From Heliomarina baculiformis (lineage in GTDB: Bacteria > Pseudomonadota > Alphaproteobacteria > Rhodobacterales > Rhodobacteraceae): a stretch of DNA of 64,000 nt. Each line of letters opens with the position of its first letter. The first letter of the stretch is position 1. The notes under the pieces were generated by a model, which was given only the letters and a program-made list of their open reading frames with translations, made no database searches and was not told where the DNA came from. The stretch is from the NCBI RefSeq assembly GCF_019966545.1, contig NZ_JAIMIC010000001.1, positions 620,001 to 684,000 on the forward strand, read 5' to 3'. The position numbers and the translations under genes were made by a program. Positions 35,826-43,984 of the stretch are shown here, piece after piece.

Positions 35826-36048
35826 GTCGATAGAGCGTTGCGATCACAACACGGCAGGGCCTTGACTGGTTCCGCCACAGCGCGATTTGCCAAACTCTGC
35901 TGGCATATGCGCTTTGTGCTGTTTATCGCTGTTTGACGGGATAAAATGGCGACGACCTGAGAAACGGGCAGCAAAATGGGGCGTTCGGCCTTTGCGCTGC
36001 GTCCGGTACGGGTCAAAACGCCGGGGCGGAACAGGCTGGGATCAAAGG

Positions 36049-36879
36049 TTGAGAAAACGCACGCATATCGAGGATGACACCCTGTCGGCAGAGGCCGGGC
36101 GGAACGAGCGGCAATTCATCACCTCGCTTTACCGGGGCCTCGAAGTCCTGCGGGCCTTTCGTGCCGATGACCGGTCAGGGCTTTCGAACGGCGATCTGGC
36201 CGAGCGGACAGGTCTGCCCAATTCCACGGTATCCCGGCTGACCTATACCCTGCTGCAAACCGGCTATCTGACATACGATGCCGAAACCGGGCGTTACCGC
36301 ATGGGCGTCCCGGTGCTGAGCCTTGGATATGCCTGCCTGAGCGGGATGCCGATCAGGGAAGCCGCCCAAGGGTATATGCAGACTCTGGCCGACAGTTGCG
36401 GCGAAGGCGTGATGGTGGCGCTAGGCGGGCGCGACGCGCTTACGATGACCTATGTCGCCTGCGCGCGATCGCGCAGCGTGGTGTCGCTTCAGCTTGGGGT
36501 GGGATCGCGAATTTCGCTGGCGCGGTCCGCGATGGGACGCGCCTATCTTGCAGCCTGTTCCGAGGAGGAGCGGGCCGAGGCGCTGGAAGACCTTGAACGA
36601 CACGCCGACCCGGATCTCTGGCCGTCGATCCGGGCGGGGATCGATGATGCCCGTGCCCAGATCGAGGATCGCGGTTTCTATGCGAACCTCGAAAAATGGC
36701 ATACCGGTGTTAACGCCGTAGCCGTGCCCTTTCGCAGCCAAAGCGACGAGCCGCTGATGGCCTTTAACCTTGGCGGGCCTGCAAGCTTTCTGCCGCAGGA
36801 CCGGCTCATCGGCGAATTCGGACCGCGGCTCGTGGCGCTGGCCGAAACCATGAGCCACAGAGTGCCAAGGGCACGATAA
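36049..36879 (+). CDS. IclR-family transcriptional regulator
   Basis: A 276-residue regulator with an N-terminal winged HTH (LSNGDLAERTGLPNSTVSRL) and the C-terminal IclR effector domain, including SVVSLQLGVGSRISLARSAMG. The start is uncertain: TTG at 36049 follows AAAGG closely, and the open frame extends up to 35887 but with non-homologous sequence. It is 125 bases before a nitronate monooxygenase gene in the same orientation, and two palindromes lie in that gap. Control of that gene is plausible. Confidence 0.85.
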   Translation: MRKRTHIEDDTLSAEAGRNERQFITSLYRGLEVLRAFRADDRSGLSNGDLAERTGLPNSTVSRLTYTLLQTGYLTYDAETGRYRMGVPVLSLGYACLSGMPIREAAQGYMQTLADSCGEGVMVALGGRDALTMTYVACARSRSVVSLQLGVGSRISLARSAMGRAYLAACSEEERAEALEDLERHADPDLWPSIRAGIDDARAQIEDRGFYANLEKWHTGVNAVAVPFRSQSDEPLMAFNLGGPASFLPQDRLIGEFGPRLVALAETMSHRVPRAR

Positions 36880-36924
36880 AGCTCTACCCGAGAGTTTGCC
36901 CCGAACGTTAGTGTCGGGCATTGC

Positions 36925-36937
36925 GGAACGGCGTTCC
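36925..36937. promoter_or_regulatory. IclR-type palindrome GGAACGGCGTTCC
   Basis: Perfect 5-base arms around a 3-base centre, 67 bases before the nitronate monooxygenase start and 45 bases after the IclR gene. GGAAC/GTTCC dyads with short centres are typical of IclR-family sites, so the adjacent regulator is the first candidate binder. Confidence 0.5.
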
Positions 36938-36949
36938 ACTGAGTAGCTT

Positions 36950-36966
36950 GCCGTCAAATTGACGGC
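36950..36966. promoter_or_regulatory. Perfect 17-bp palindrome GCCGTCAAATTGACGGC
   Basis: Two exact 8-base arms around one central A, starting 12 bases after the preceding IclR-type palindrome. It lies in the presumed promoter or leader of the nitronate monooxygenase gene. It could be a second regulator site or a leader hairpin. Confidence 0.5.
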
Positions 36967-37004
36967 AGCGGTACACCCGGCCGTTCCAGGAGGAGAGATA
37001 CAAG

Positions 37005-37985
37005 ATGACCATGCCCGACGCCCTGAAACACCTGCGCCTGCCCGTAATCGGCGCACCGCTTTTCATCATTTCCAATCCGGATCTGGTGATCGCCCAGTGC
37101 AAGGCAGGTGTGGTCGGCTCTTTCCCTGCGCTGAATGCCCGCGAGAAGGAAGGCGAGCCGATCGAGCTGGAACGCTGGCTCGCGCGCATTACCGAAGAGC
37201 TTGACCGCTATAATCAGGCCAACCCGGACACCCCTGCCGCCCCCTTTGCCGTCAACCAGATCGTTCACCGGTCGAACACTCGGCTGGAGCGCGACGTCGA
37301 AATCTGCGCAAAGTTCAAGGTGCCGGTCTGGATCACCTCGCTTGGGGCGCAGGAATGGGTGAACGAGGCGGCGCATGGGGCGGGCGGCATCACCATGCAT
37401 GATGTGATCAACAACAAGTTTGCCAAGAAGGCGATTGAAAAAGGCGCCGACGGTCTGATCGCGGTGGCAGCGGGCGCCGGTGGCCACGCCGGAGCGCTTT
37501 CGCCTTTTGCACTGGTGCAAGAAATCCGGTCGTGGTTCGACGGACCGTTGTTCCTTTCGGGGTCGATTGCGCGCGGCGACAGCATCCTTGCGGCGCAGGC
37601 GATGGGCGCGGATGGCGGCTATGTCGGTTCGGCCTTTATCGCGACCGAAGAAGCCAACGCGGTTGAAGGCTACAAGCAGATGGTTGTCGAGGGCAGTGCG
37701 AATGACATCGTCTATTCCGATCTCTTCACCGGCGTCTGGGGCAATTATCTAAAGCCTTCGATCTCGGCGGCGGGGATGGATCCGGAGAACCTTGAACGGT
37801 CCGACCCCTCGGCGATGAACTTTGGGGACGGCAGTGCCAAGCCGAAAAGCTGGAAGGAAATCTGGGGATCGGGACAAGGGATCGGCGCGGTCGACAAGGT
37901 CGTGCCGGCTGCCGAATTGATCACCCGGCTGAGCCGCGAATACGAGGCGGCAAAGGCCCGTTTGACCAATATAACGGCGGCCTGA
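37005..37985 (+). CDS. Nitronate monooxygenase / 2-nitropropane dioxygenase-like flavoprotein
   Basis: A 326-residue FMN-dependent TIM-barrel enzyme. LRLPVIGAPLFI near residue 10 and the phosphate/FMN segment AAGAGGHAGALSPF near residue 155 are family hallmarks. Family members oxidise propionate 3-nitronate and other nitronates, or serve as NADH:quinone reductases. The ATG at 37005 is preceded by AGGAGGAGAG. It stands alone between an IclR gene and a hairpin at 38046. Detoxification of nitronates is the default inference. Confidence 0.85.
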   Translation: MTMPDALKHLRLPVIGAPLFIISNPDLVIAQCKAGVVGSFPALNAREKEGEPIELERWLARITEELDRYNQANPDTPAAPFAVNQIVHRSNTRLERDVEICAKFKVPVWITSLGAQEWVNEAAHGAGGITMHDVINNKFAKKAIEKGADGLIAVAAGAGGHAGALSPFALVQEIRSWFDGPLFLSGSIARGDSILAAQAMGADGGYVGSAFIATEEANAVEGYKQMVVEGSANDIVYSDLFTGVWGNYLKPSISAAGMDPENLERSDPSAMNFGDGSAKPKSWKEIWGSGQGIGAVDKVVPAAELITRLSREYEAAKARLTNITAA

Positions 37986-38310
37986 GCGCCGGGCGAAAGG
38001 TCCGGAGCCACTCACATTTCCGTTCAGTCACGGTTAATTTACTGTAACCCCTGATCAAAAACGACGATCAGGGGTTAACTGTTTCAAAGACCTCGAAAAT
38101 TGAATTTCAAGGGCTAGCGCTCAAATGTTTCAATTTATACGCGAATTTCAGCCTATCGATTCAACCTATCGGCCAGTTTCAGCCGGGGGTTAAAGACCGG
38201 GCTGGATTAGTCGTGTCTGAGTAACAAATTGTAAACCTAACGCCCCTTGGGAACCAATCCCCGAGCAGAGAGTTGGGCGTGTCCGGATGAAAAATACTAG
38301 GAGTAGATAA
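37986..38310. other. Intergenic region of 325 bases between nitronate monooxygenase and OMP genes
   Basis: No credible reading frame is present. The region holds a strong hairpin (38046-38076). Beyond it lies an AT-richer stretch (about 38090-38310) with CCTATCG repeated twice (near 38150-38172), and the leader of the outer-membrane protein gene, which ends in AGGAGT just before the start. The length and AT content suggest promoter and leader sequence for a highly expressed OMP. I cannot place -35/-10 boxes confidently. Confidence 0.5.
38046..38076 (+). terminator. Hairpin after nitronate monooxygenase gene
   Basis: AACCCCTGATC (38046-38056) pairs perfectly with GATCAGGGGTT (38066-38076) across AAAAACGAC, 60 bases after the stop. 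An 11-bp perfect stem is strong, but the following AACTGTTTC is a poor T-tract, so termination efficiency is uncertain. It could instead be a regulatory dyad. Confidence 0.5.
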
Positions 38311-38925
38311 ATGATCCGCACTTTTACGATTGCACTTCTTTGCAGCACCGCTGCATCAGCAGCGTTTGCCGGCAACGCTGATCCGGCACCGGCAGAACCG
38401 GTTGTGTACACCCCGCCGCCGGTTGTTAAACCGTTCTGGGAAGGTGGCTATGTCGGTGCACAGCTGGGTTATGCCTATGGTGAATTCGACCTTGGCGGCA
38501 GCTTTGACAACGACAGCGTCATCGGCGGTCTGACCGCAGGTTACCTGTGGAGCCTTGGCAACAACTGGTACCTCGGGCCGGAATTCCAGTACGACTGGGC
38601 CGACGTTTCGATCACCGACCCCGGCACCGGTCAGACGGCGTCCTTCGACAGCATGGCGCGCCTCAAGCTGATCGCCGGTTACGAGATGGGCAACGGCCTG
38701 CTCTACGGTTCGCTCGGTTATGCATATTCCGACTTTGACGGCGTCGGTAACTTCTTCAACGACAGCGGCGACAGCTATGTTGTTGGTCTAGGTTACGACT
38801 GGCGTGTCGGTGAGAACTGGACGGTCGGTGCAGAATACATGTACCACTCGTTCGACAGCATCGGTAACGGCGGCGGCGACGTGGACGTGAACACGCTCCA
38901 CATCAAAACCTCGTACCGCTTCTGA
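38311..38925 (+). CDS. Outer-membrane beta-barrel protein (Omp25/OmpA-barrel type)
   Basis: A 204-residue protein with a Sec signal (cleavage after AFA, about residue 20), a short Pro-rich linker (about 25-42), then an eight-strand-type barrel rich in Gly/Tyr/aromatic alternation. It ends in SYRF, whose terminal Phe is the outer-membrane assembly signal. It resembles Omp25/RopB surface proteins of alphaproteobacteria. AGGAGT lies about 8 bases before the ATG. A long leader and two hairpins downstream suggest a stable, abundant monocistronic mRNA. Confidence 0.88.
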   Translation: MIRTFTIALLCSTAASAAFAGNADPAPAEPVVYTPPPVVKPFWEGGYVGAQLGYAYGEFDLGGSFDNDSVIGGLTAGYLWSLGNNWYLGPEFQYDWADVSITDPGTGQTASFDSMARLKLIAGYEMGNGLLYGSLGYAYSDFDGVGNFFNDSGDSYVVGLGYDWRVGENWTVGAEYMYHSFDSIGNGGGDVDVNTLHIKTSYRF

Positions 38926-38933
38926 TCGGTTTT

Positions 38934-38983
38934 CCGGCAGGCCTCCCCGCTTTAATTACCTCGTAAGCGGGTGGGTCTGCCGG
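38934..38983 (+). other. Long imperfect hairpin in the OMP gene 3' region
   Basis: CCGGCAG (38934-38940) pairs with CTGCCGG (38977-38983), and inside it CCCGCTTTA pairs with TAAGCGGG. The stem is about 20 bp long with a small internal mismatch. It starts 9 bases after the stop. There is no T-tract, so it looks like an mRNA 3' stabiliser or part of a double terminator with the next hairpin. Confidence 0.6.
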
Positions 38984-39001
38984 GACTTGCCGAAAGCAAT
39001 C

Positions 39002-39032
39002 AAGGGCCGCCGCGCATTCGCGGGCGGCCCTT
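39002..39032. terminator. Bidirectional terminator between convergent OMP and acyl-CoA ligase genes
   Basis: AAGGGCCGCC (39002-39011) pairs perfectly with GGCGGCCCTT (39023-39032). It lies between the stop codons of two convergent genes, 7 bases before the ligase stop. Flanking T-runs are weak on both strands. Placement and stem strength support a shared terminator. Confidence 0.6.
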
Positions 39033-39038
39033 GTTGTA

Positions 39039-40700
39039 TCATGCCACCGTCTCGAGCTCCCGCCGCAGCGCTTTGCGGTCGGGTTTGCCGACGGGCGTAT
39101 GGGGCAGTTCATCGCGGAATTCGAGGTGGCGCGGGATTTCGTGACGCCCGAGCTTGTCCTTGAGGAATTCTTGCAGCTCTTCGAGCGCAAAGGGTTTGGC
39201 ACCGTTGTTAAGCTGCACGAACACCTTGGCGCTTTCGCCGCGATAATCGTCCGGCACGCCTATGGCGATCGCTTCGGACACATCGGGATGCTGATGAACG
39301 GCGTTTTCGATCATCAGAGGGTAGACGTTGAAGCCGCCGGACAGGATCATGTCCTTCTTGCGGTCGACGAGGTAGAAATACCCGTCTTCGTCCATGTAGC
39401 CGATGTCGCCCGTAAGGAACCATCCGTTGGAGAAAGAGTCGGCGGTTTCCTTTGGTTTGCCCCAGTATTCGGCAGTGACGTTGGGTCCTTTCACCACCAT
39501 TTCGCCGGTCATGTTCGGGCCGAGATCCTTGGTCGGATCTTCGACATCGACAATTTTCAGGTCGATCCCTGGCAGCGGCACCCCGATTGTGCCCAGTTTT
39601 TCGTCGGGCATGTCGCGCGGAACAGCGGTGCCGGCGGGCGAGGTTTCGGTCATGCCCCATCCGCCCAGCAGTTTCAGACCGGTCAGCTTCTTGATGCGGT
39701 TGTAGACTTCGACCGGCAGCGGCGCCCCACCCGATCCGACATATTCCAGTGAACTGAGATCGCGCTTTTCGATATCGGGAAGTTGCAGGATCGCGATCCA
39801 TGTCGTCGGCACACCGCCGAAGGAAGCGATCCGCTTTTCCTCGATCTCCTTGACCGCCTGTGCCGCGTCATAGCGCAGGCGGAGATGGATGGTGCCGCCT
39901 TCATGTACGCGTTTCAAAAGCCCAACCGTCAGCCCCATAATGTGGAACAGCGGCGAATAGACGAGCGAGGATTTACCCGGCTCGGCGGAGCTGTCGTTCT
40001 TTGTGTTCTCGGAATAGATCTGAACCGCCGCGGTCAGGTTAGCGTGGGTAAGCACCGCTGCCTTGGGCACCCCTGTTGTGCCACCGGTATATTGCAGCAA
40101 GGCCATATCCTGCGGGGTCACGGGCACGGGATCATAGGCCGCATTCTCATGGCCGGCGAGAAATTCCTGTATGCCCATCGCGCCATCGAACACCGGGCAG
40201 TCGCGGCCCATGGCCGATACCGGATCGGGACACTGGACCAAAAGCGGGGTCTCGCCGCTGGCGAGCAGCGGCTTGAAATGGCTCGCCAGTTCCGGCGTGG
40301 TCAGCGTGACCGCGACCTTGGCACCGCTGTCCTTGAGCTTGTGTGCAATCTCGCGGTCGGCATCGAGCGGGCTGATATGGGTCACCGCCGCCCCAGCCGC
40401 GATGACGCCAAAGAAGAAAATCGGGTGCCAGGGGCAATTCGGCAGGTGCAATGCGACGCGGTCCCCCTTGCCCACGCCCTTGGCCTTGAGCGCCGAGGCC
40501 ACCTGCCCCGCCAGACGGCGCATCTCGGCAAAGGTGTAGGATTTGCCGTAATATTCGATCAGGACGGTGTCGGCATAGGTGTCGAAAGCCCGGCTCATCA
40601 TCTCGGTCCAGGTTGTCACTTCCGGCTGGAAGTTCGTGGACACGCCAGCCTCATAGTGTTTGTGCCAAGCGCGCTCGCCCGGCTGCGAAATATTACTCAT
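39039..40700 (-). CDS. Long-chain fatty-acid-CoA ligase (AMP-forming)
   Basis: A 553-residue ANL-superfamily acyl-CoA synthetase. It shows the P-loop-like YTGGTTGVPKAAVLTH (about 186-201), the adenylation motif GWGMTETSPAGT, and the hinge GDIGYMDEDGYFYLVDRKKD. The C-terminal catalytic Lys is expected in the TPVGKPDRK end. It activates medium- to long-chain acids for beta-oxidation or lipid synthesis. The ATG at 40698-40700 is preceded by an excellent GGAGGAAATC; the frame upstream to 40772 was rejected for this reason. Confidence 0.9.
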   Translation of the reverse strand: MSNISQPGERAWHKHYEAGVSTNFQPEVTTWTEMMSRAFDTYADTVLIEYYGKSYTFAEMRRLAGQVASALKAKGVGKGDRVALHLPNCPWHPIFFFGVIAAGAAVTHISPLDADREIAHKLKDSGAKVAVTLTTPELASHFKPLLASGETPLLVQCPDPVSAMGRDCPVFDGAMGIQEFLAGHENAAYDPVPVTPQDMALLQYTGGTTGVPKAAVLTHANLTAAVQIYSENTKNDSSAEPGKSSLVYSPLFHIMGLTVGLLKRVHEGGTIHLRLRYDAAQAVKEIEEKRIASFGGVPTTWIAILQLPDIEKRDLSSLEYVGSGGAPLPVEVYNRIKKLTGLKLLGGWGMTETSPAGTAVPRDMPDEKLGTIGVPLPGIDLKIVDVEDPTKDLGPNMTGEMVVKGPNVTAEYWGKPKETADSFSNGWFLTGDIGYMDEDGYFYLVDRKKDMILSGGFNVYPLMIENAVHQHPDVSEAIAIGVPDDYRGESAKVFVQLNNGAKPFALEELQEFLKDKLGRHEIPRHLEFRDELPHTPVGKPDRKALRRELETVA

Positions 40701-40904
40701 GATTTCCTCCCGCGGTGCGGAATTATGTTTCGCACCTGCTGAGAGGCTAAAAGCTAGAATCGCTTCGGGCAAGCATCCTATTAAAGGAATTCCGACAAAT
40801 TTCCGCCGGTTGGCCTACATCTGCCTGAGATTGCCCCACAGTGGCAGAATTCTTATGACTAGCAGGCCGCAAGTTGAGCGGCATCAAGAACGCGAGGCCG
40901 CAGT

Positions 40905-41987
40905 GTGACGGTAACGATTGCAGGCGAAGAGATCCACCTCAGGACAACACTGGTCTCCTTTCTGACCGGGATCGCCGGGGGTTTCGCGGCCAAAGAGATG
41001 GGATTTCCGCTGCCAATGTTGCTTGGCTCGGTTGTTGCGGTTGGCGCGATTTCGATTTTCGGATTCAAGGTGGGCGGTCATCCACCGCGCATTCCCTTCT
41101 GGCTGCGGCTGTTCTTTATCCCGATCATCGGTTTGTCGATTGGCGCGTCCTTTACGCCGGACATATTCGAGCAGACGCGCAGTTGGTGGCCGTCGCTGCT
41201 GGCGCTGGTGATCTATATACCGCTGGCGCATTTCGTCGGCTATCAGGGGTTTCGCCGTATCGGCAAGTTGTCGGGGACCACAGCCTATTATGCGGCGGTG
41301 CCCGGCGGGCTGATGGAATCCATCGCCATGGGCGAAGAGAATGGCGCGGATGTGCAGGTGCTGACGGCCCTGCAGTTCATGCGGCTGATCCTGACCGTGA
41401 TGCTGGTGCCGCTGGCCTTCACCATCCTGAGCGGCGATGCGGTCGGCTCTGCCGCCGGCGCCGTCATTGGCGGGTCGCGTGGCGTGCTGGATGCGCCCGA
41501 GTTGTTCTGGCAGGCGATTGTCGGGCTTATCGGCTATTTCGGAGGGCGGCGGTTGCGCCTGCCCGCCTTTGTCATCACCGGGCCGGTTCTGGCCTCGGGC
41601 CTTGCACATCTAAGCGGGCTGCTAACCGCCGCGCCGCCCGGCTGGCTGATACAGGTCACGCAGCTTATTATCGGTGTGGCGCTGGGCACCCGGTTCGTCG
41701 GGATGCGGCCAAAGACCTTTGGCCGCGCCCTGTTGCTTGCGTTTCAGAACATGGTTTTCACCATGTGCCTTGCGATGCTTTTTGCCGTCGTGCTCCACGA
41801 GATCGTGGACGAGGATATCAATGCAGTCGTGTTGTCCTTTGCCCCAGGCGGTCTCGCCGAGATGTCGCTTGTCGCGCTCTCGCTGCACGTTTCGGTTCTG
41901 TTTGTCACCGCGCATCACGTGCTGCGCATCGTGCTGTCGGTCACGGTGGCCAAGACTTTTGCCCACCGTGTACCGCCTGACCGCTAG
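40905..41987 (+). CDS. AbrB-family (ammonia-monooxygenase-like) integral membrane protein
   Basis: A 360-residue protein with about nine to ten hydrophobic helices and the duplicated AbrB membrane domain (first half GGFAAKEMGFPLPMLLGS, second half PGWLIQVTQLIIGVALG). The name is misleading: this family is not a DNA-binding AbrB. It is a poorly characterised membrane family, sometimes next to tripartite transporters. It starts at GTG (40905). Its stop overlaps the stop of the convergent dctM as CTAG. Transport or regulation of export is possible; no substrate is known. Confidence 0.8.
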   Translation: MTVTIAGEEIHLRTTLVSFLTGIAGGFAAKEMGFPLPMLLGSVVAVGAISIFGFKVGGHPPRIPFWLRLFFIPIIGLSIGASFTPDIFEQTRSWWPSLLALVIYIPLAHFVGYQGFRRIGKLSGTTAYYAAVPGGLMESIAMGEENGADVQVLTALQFMRLILTVMLVPLAFTILSGDAVGSAAGAVIGGSRGVLDAPELFWQAIVGLIGYFGGRRLRLPAFVITGPVLASGLAHLSGLLTAAPPGWLIQVTQLIIGVALGTRFVGMRPKTFGRALLLAFQNMVFTMCLAMLFAVVLHEIVDEDINAVVLSFAPGGLAEMSLVALSLHVSVLFVTAHHVLRIVLSVTVAKTFAHRVPPDR

Positions 41988-43297
41988 TTGTAGAAGTAAT
42001 CCGGCAACCAGAGGGCAATGCCCGGGATCACGATGATCAGGAACAACCCGACCAGCGTCACGAGCACGTAGGGAATGACCGAGCGATAGATATCGCCCAT
42101 AGTCACATCCGGTGGCGCCACCCCTTTCAGGTAGAAGAGGTTGAAGCCAAAGGGCGGCGTCATGTAGCCGACCTCCATCATGATGATGAAGAGGATACCG
42201 AACCAGACCGGGTCAAACCCGGCCGCCTGAACGACAGGCAGGAATACCGGCAGGGTGATCAGCATGATCCCGACCGGGTCCAGCACCATACCGAACAGGA
42301 ACAGCACGAAGAGCATGAAGGCCAGCGCGCCCCATTTACCACCCGGAATAAACTCCATCAGGTGCTGGATCAGGCTCTGCGCCCCCAGCGCCGTATAGGC
42401 GGTCGAGAAGGCGTGTGCTGCAAACAGGATCCACATCACCAGCGCGGTCAGCTTCAGCGTGGAGATGGACGCCTCGTGGATGACTTTCCACGAAAGCTGG
42501 CGGTTGATCAAAGTCGCGACCATCGCACCGAAGACGCCGATGGCTGCCGCTTCGGTTGGCGTTGCGAAACCGCCGAAGATCGCGCCCAGAACGATCACCA
42601 CGATCAGGATCGGCAGGATCACCGATTTCAGGGAGGCGAATTTCTGGCGCCAGTTCGCACGCTCTTCAGGTGGCAGCGAGGGCCCAAGCTCTGGCTGTAT
42701 CCAGCAGCGGACGCCGATGTAGATCGACACAAGCACGAAGAGCAGGATGCCCGGACCGACGCCCGCCGCAAAGAGACGTCCGACGGAGACCTCGCTTAGC
42801 AGCGAGTAGAGAACCATAAGGATCGACGGCGGGATTAAAATACCCCAGCCGCCGCCCGCGTTGATCGCCCCGAGCGCCAGTTTCTTGTCATACCCACGTT
42901 CAAGCATCTTGGGCAGCGCGATGGTGCCCATGGTCACCACGGCGGCTCCCGAGATGCCGGACATGGCCGCGAAGATCACGCAGATCAGCACCGTACCGAT
43001 GGCCAGACCGCCGCGCAGGCCGCCCCACCACTGGTGCATCATGTCGTATAGATCGTTCGCCACCCCCGATTTTTCCAGCAGGATTGCCATGTAGACAAAC
43101 AGCGGGATGGCCATGAGCGTCGGGTTCGACATGGTCTCCCACATTTTCGAGGCCAGCAGGTAAAACCCGATGGTGCCCATTTCGAAATAGAGGAAGACAA
43201 CCGAGATCCCGCCCAGCACAAAGGCGAGCGGCGTGCCCAGCAGGACAAAGAAAAGAAGGGAGCCGAAGAACAGCAGTGTAAGGATTTCAACGCTCAT
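41984..43297 (-). CDS. TRAP transporter large permease (DctM)
   Basis: A 437-residue multi-helix permease with the family segments GISGAAVVTMGTIALPKMLERGYD and PFGFNLFYLKG. It drives ion-coupled uptake with the DctP and DctQ proteins encoded just upstream. The spacing to dctQ is 3 bases. Ligand class is set by the receptor, whose features suggest an organic acid. This is the last gene of the dctP-dctQ-dctM operon and converges with the AbrB-family gene. Confidence 0.92.
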   Translation of the reverse strand: MSVEILTLLFFGSLLFFVLLGTPLAFVLGGISVVFLYFEMGTIGFYLLASKMWETMSNPTLMAIPLFVYMAILLEKSGVANDLYDMMHQWWGGLRGGLAIGTVLICVIFAAMSGISGAAVVTMGTIALPKMLERGYDKKLALGAINAGGGWGILIPPSILMVLYSLLSEVSVGRLFAAGVGPGILLFVLVSIYIGVRCWIQPELGPSLPPEERANWRQKFASLKSVILPILIVVIVLGAIFGGFATPTEAAAIGVFGAMVATLINRQLSWKVIHEASISTLKLTALVMWILFAAHAFSTAYTALGAQSLIQHLMEFIPGGKWGALAFMLFVLFLFGMVLDPVGIMLITLPVFLPVVQAAGFDPVWFGILFIIMMEVGYMTPPFGFNLFYLKGVAPPDVTMGDIYRSVIPYVLVTLVGLFLIIVIPGIALWLPDYFYN

Positions 43298-43300
43298 TTA

Positions 43301-43849
43301 TTATACCTCGCCGCCGGTTTCGCTATCGGCCAGCTTGCCAAAGGTTTCTTCATCGACGGGCAAGCCCATCAACACGCGCACATCCGCCCAGAGACGGACA
43401 AAGCCCTGCAACAACAGCAGGATGGCGGCCACGGGGATCAGCGATTTCGTGGGCCAGAGCGGCGCTTTCCAGGTAGAGTTCGACCGTTCCATATCGGCAA
43501 TTGCCTCGGAGGCGATGTCATAGCCCTGCCAGAGCAGCACCCCGACAAAAAGCAGGAACAGCGGCCACGTGATGATATCGATCAACGCCTTGCGCTTGGT
43601 CGAGAACGAGCCGTAGAGGATGTCGACGCTGACGTGTCCGCGTTCGGCCAGCAGGTAGCCGCCGCCGATGATCGCGTAGACGCCAAAGATCAGCGTTGCC
43701 AGTTCTGCGGTCCAGATGGCGGGCTGCCCCACCAGATAGCGCATCACCACATCCGCCAGTAGCAGTGCAAAGATGATCAGCACCGCCAGCGATACCCATT
43801 TGCCGATCAGCCTGTTGAACCGCGTTATACTCCGAGCAAGCGCCTGCAT
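43301..43849 (-). CDS. TRAP transporter small permease (DctQ)
   Basis: A 182-residue four-helix protein with hydrophobic segments at about 15-35, 50-68, 90-110 and 132-152. GGGAGG lies before the ATG at 43847-43849. It links the periplasmic receptor to the large permease. A hairpin in the 135-base gap after dctP probably lowers its expression relative to the receptor. Confidence 0.9.
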   Translation of the reverse strand: MQALARSITRFNRLIGKWVSLAVLIIFALLLADVVMRYLVGQPAIWTAELATLIFGVYAIIGGGYLLAERGHVSVDILYGSFSTKRKALIDIITWPLFLLFVGVLLWQGYDIASEAIADMERSNSTWKAPLWPTKSLIPVAAILLLLQGFVRLWADVRVLMGLPVDEETFGKLADSETGGEV

Positions 43850-43937
43850 CGCCCTGCCTCCCCTTGGTCGTGAATGTCATGCCAGCTCTCCCGGCCCGGT
43901 GATCATACCGGCATTTCGGGGGATCGGCCAAAGAAAC

Positions 43938-43960
43938 GGGGCGGCACGCTGCACCGCCCC
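43938..43960 (-). terminator. Attenuator-type hairpin between dctP and dctQ
   Basis: GGGGCGG (43938-43944) pairs perfectly with CCGCCCC (43954-43960). In the minus direction it is followed by GTTTCTTT. It sits 25 bases after the dctP stop inside the operon, a position where partial termination or mRNA stabilisation keeps receptor levels above permease levels. Confidence 0.6.
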
Positions 43961-43984
43961 ATCCGAAGGAACTGTCAGATCCGT

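Noticed and set aside
40905-41987. Calling the AbrB-family protein a DNA-binding transition-state regulator
   Set aside because: The protein is a polytopic membrane protein with no DNA-binding SpoVT-AbrB fold; the shared name is historical.
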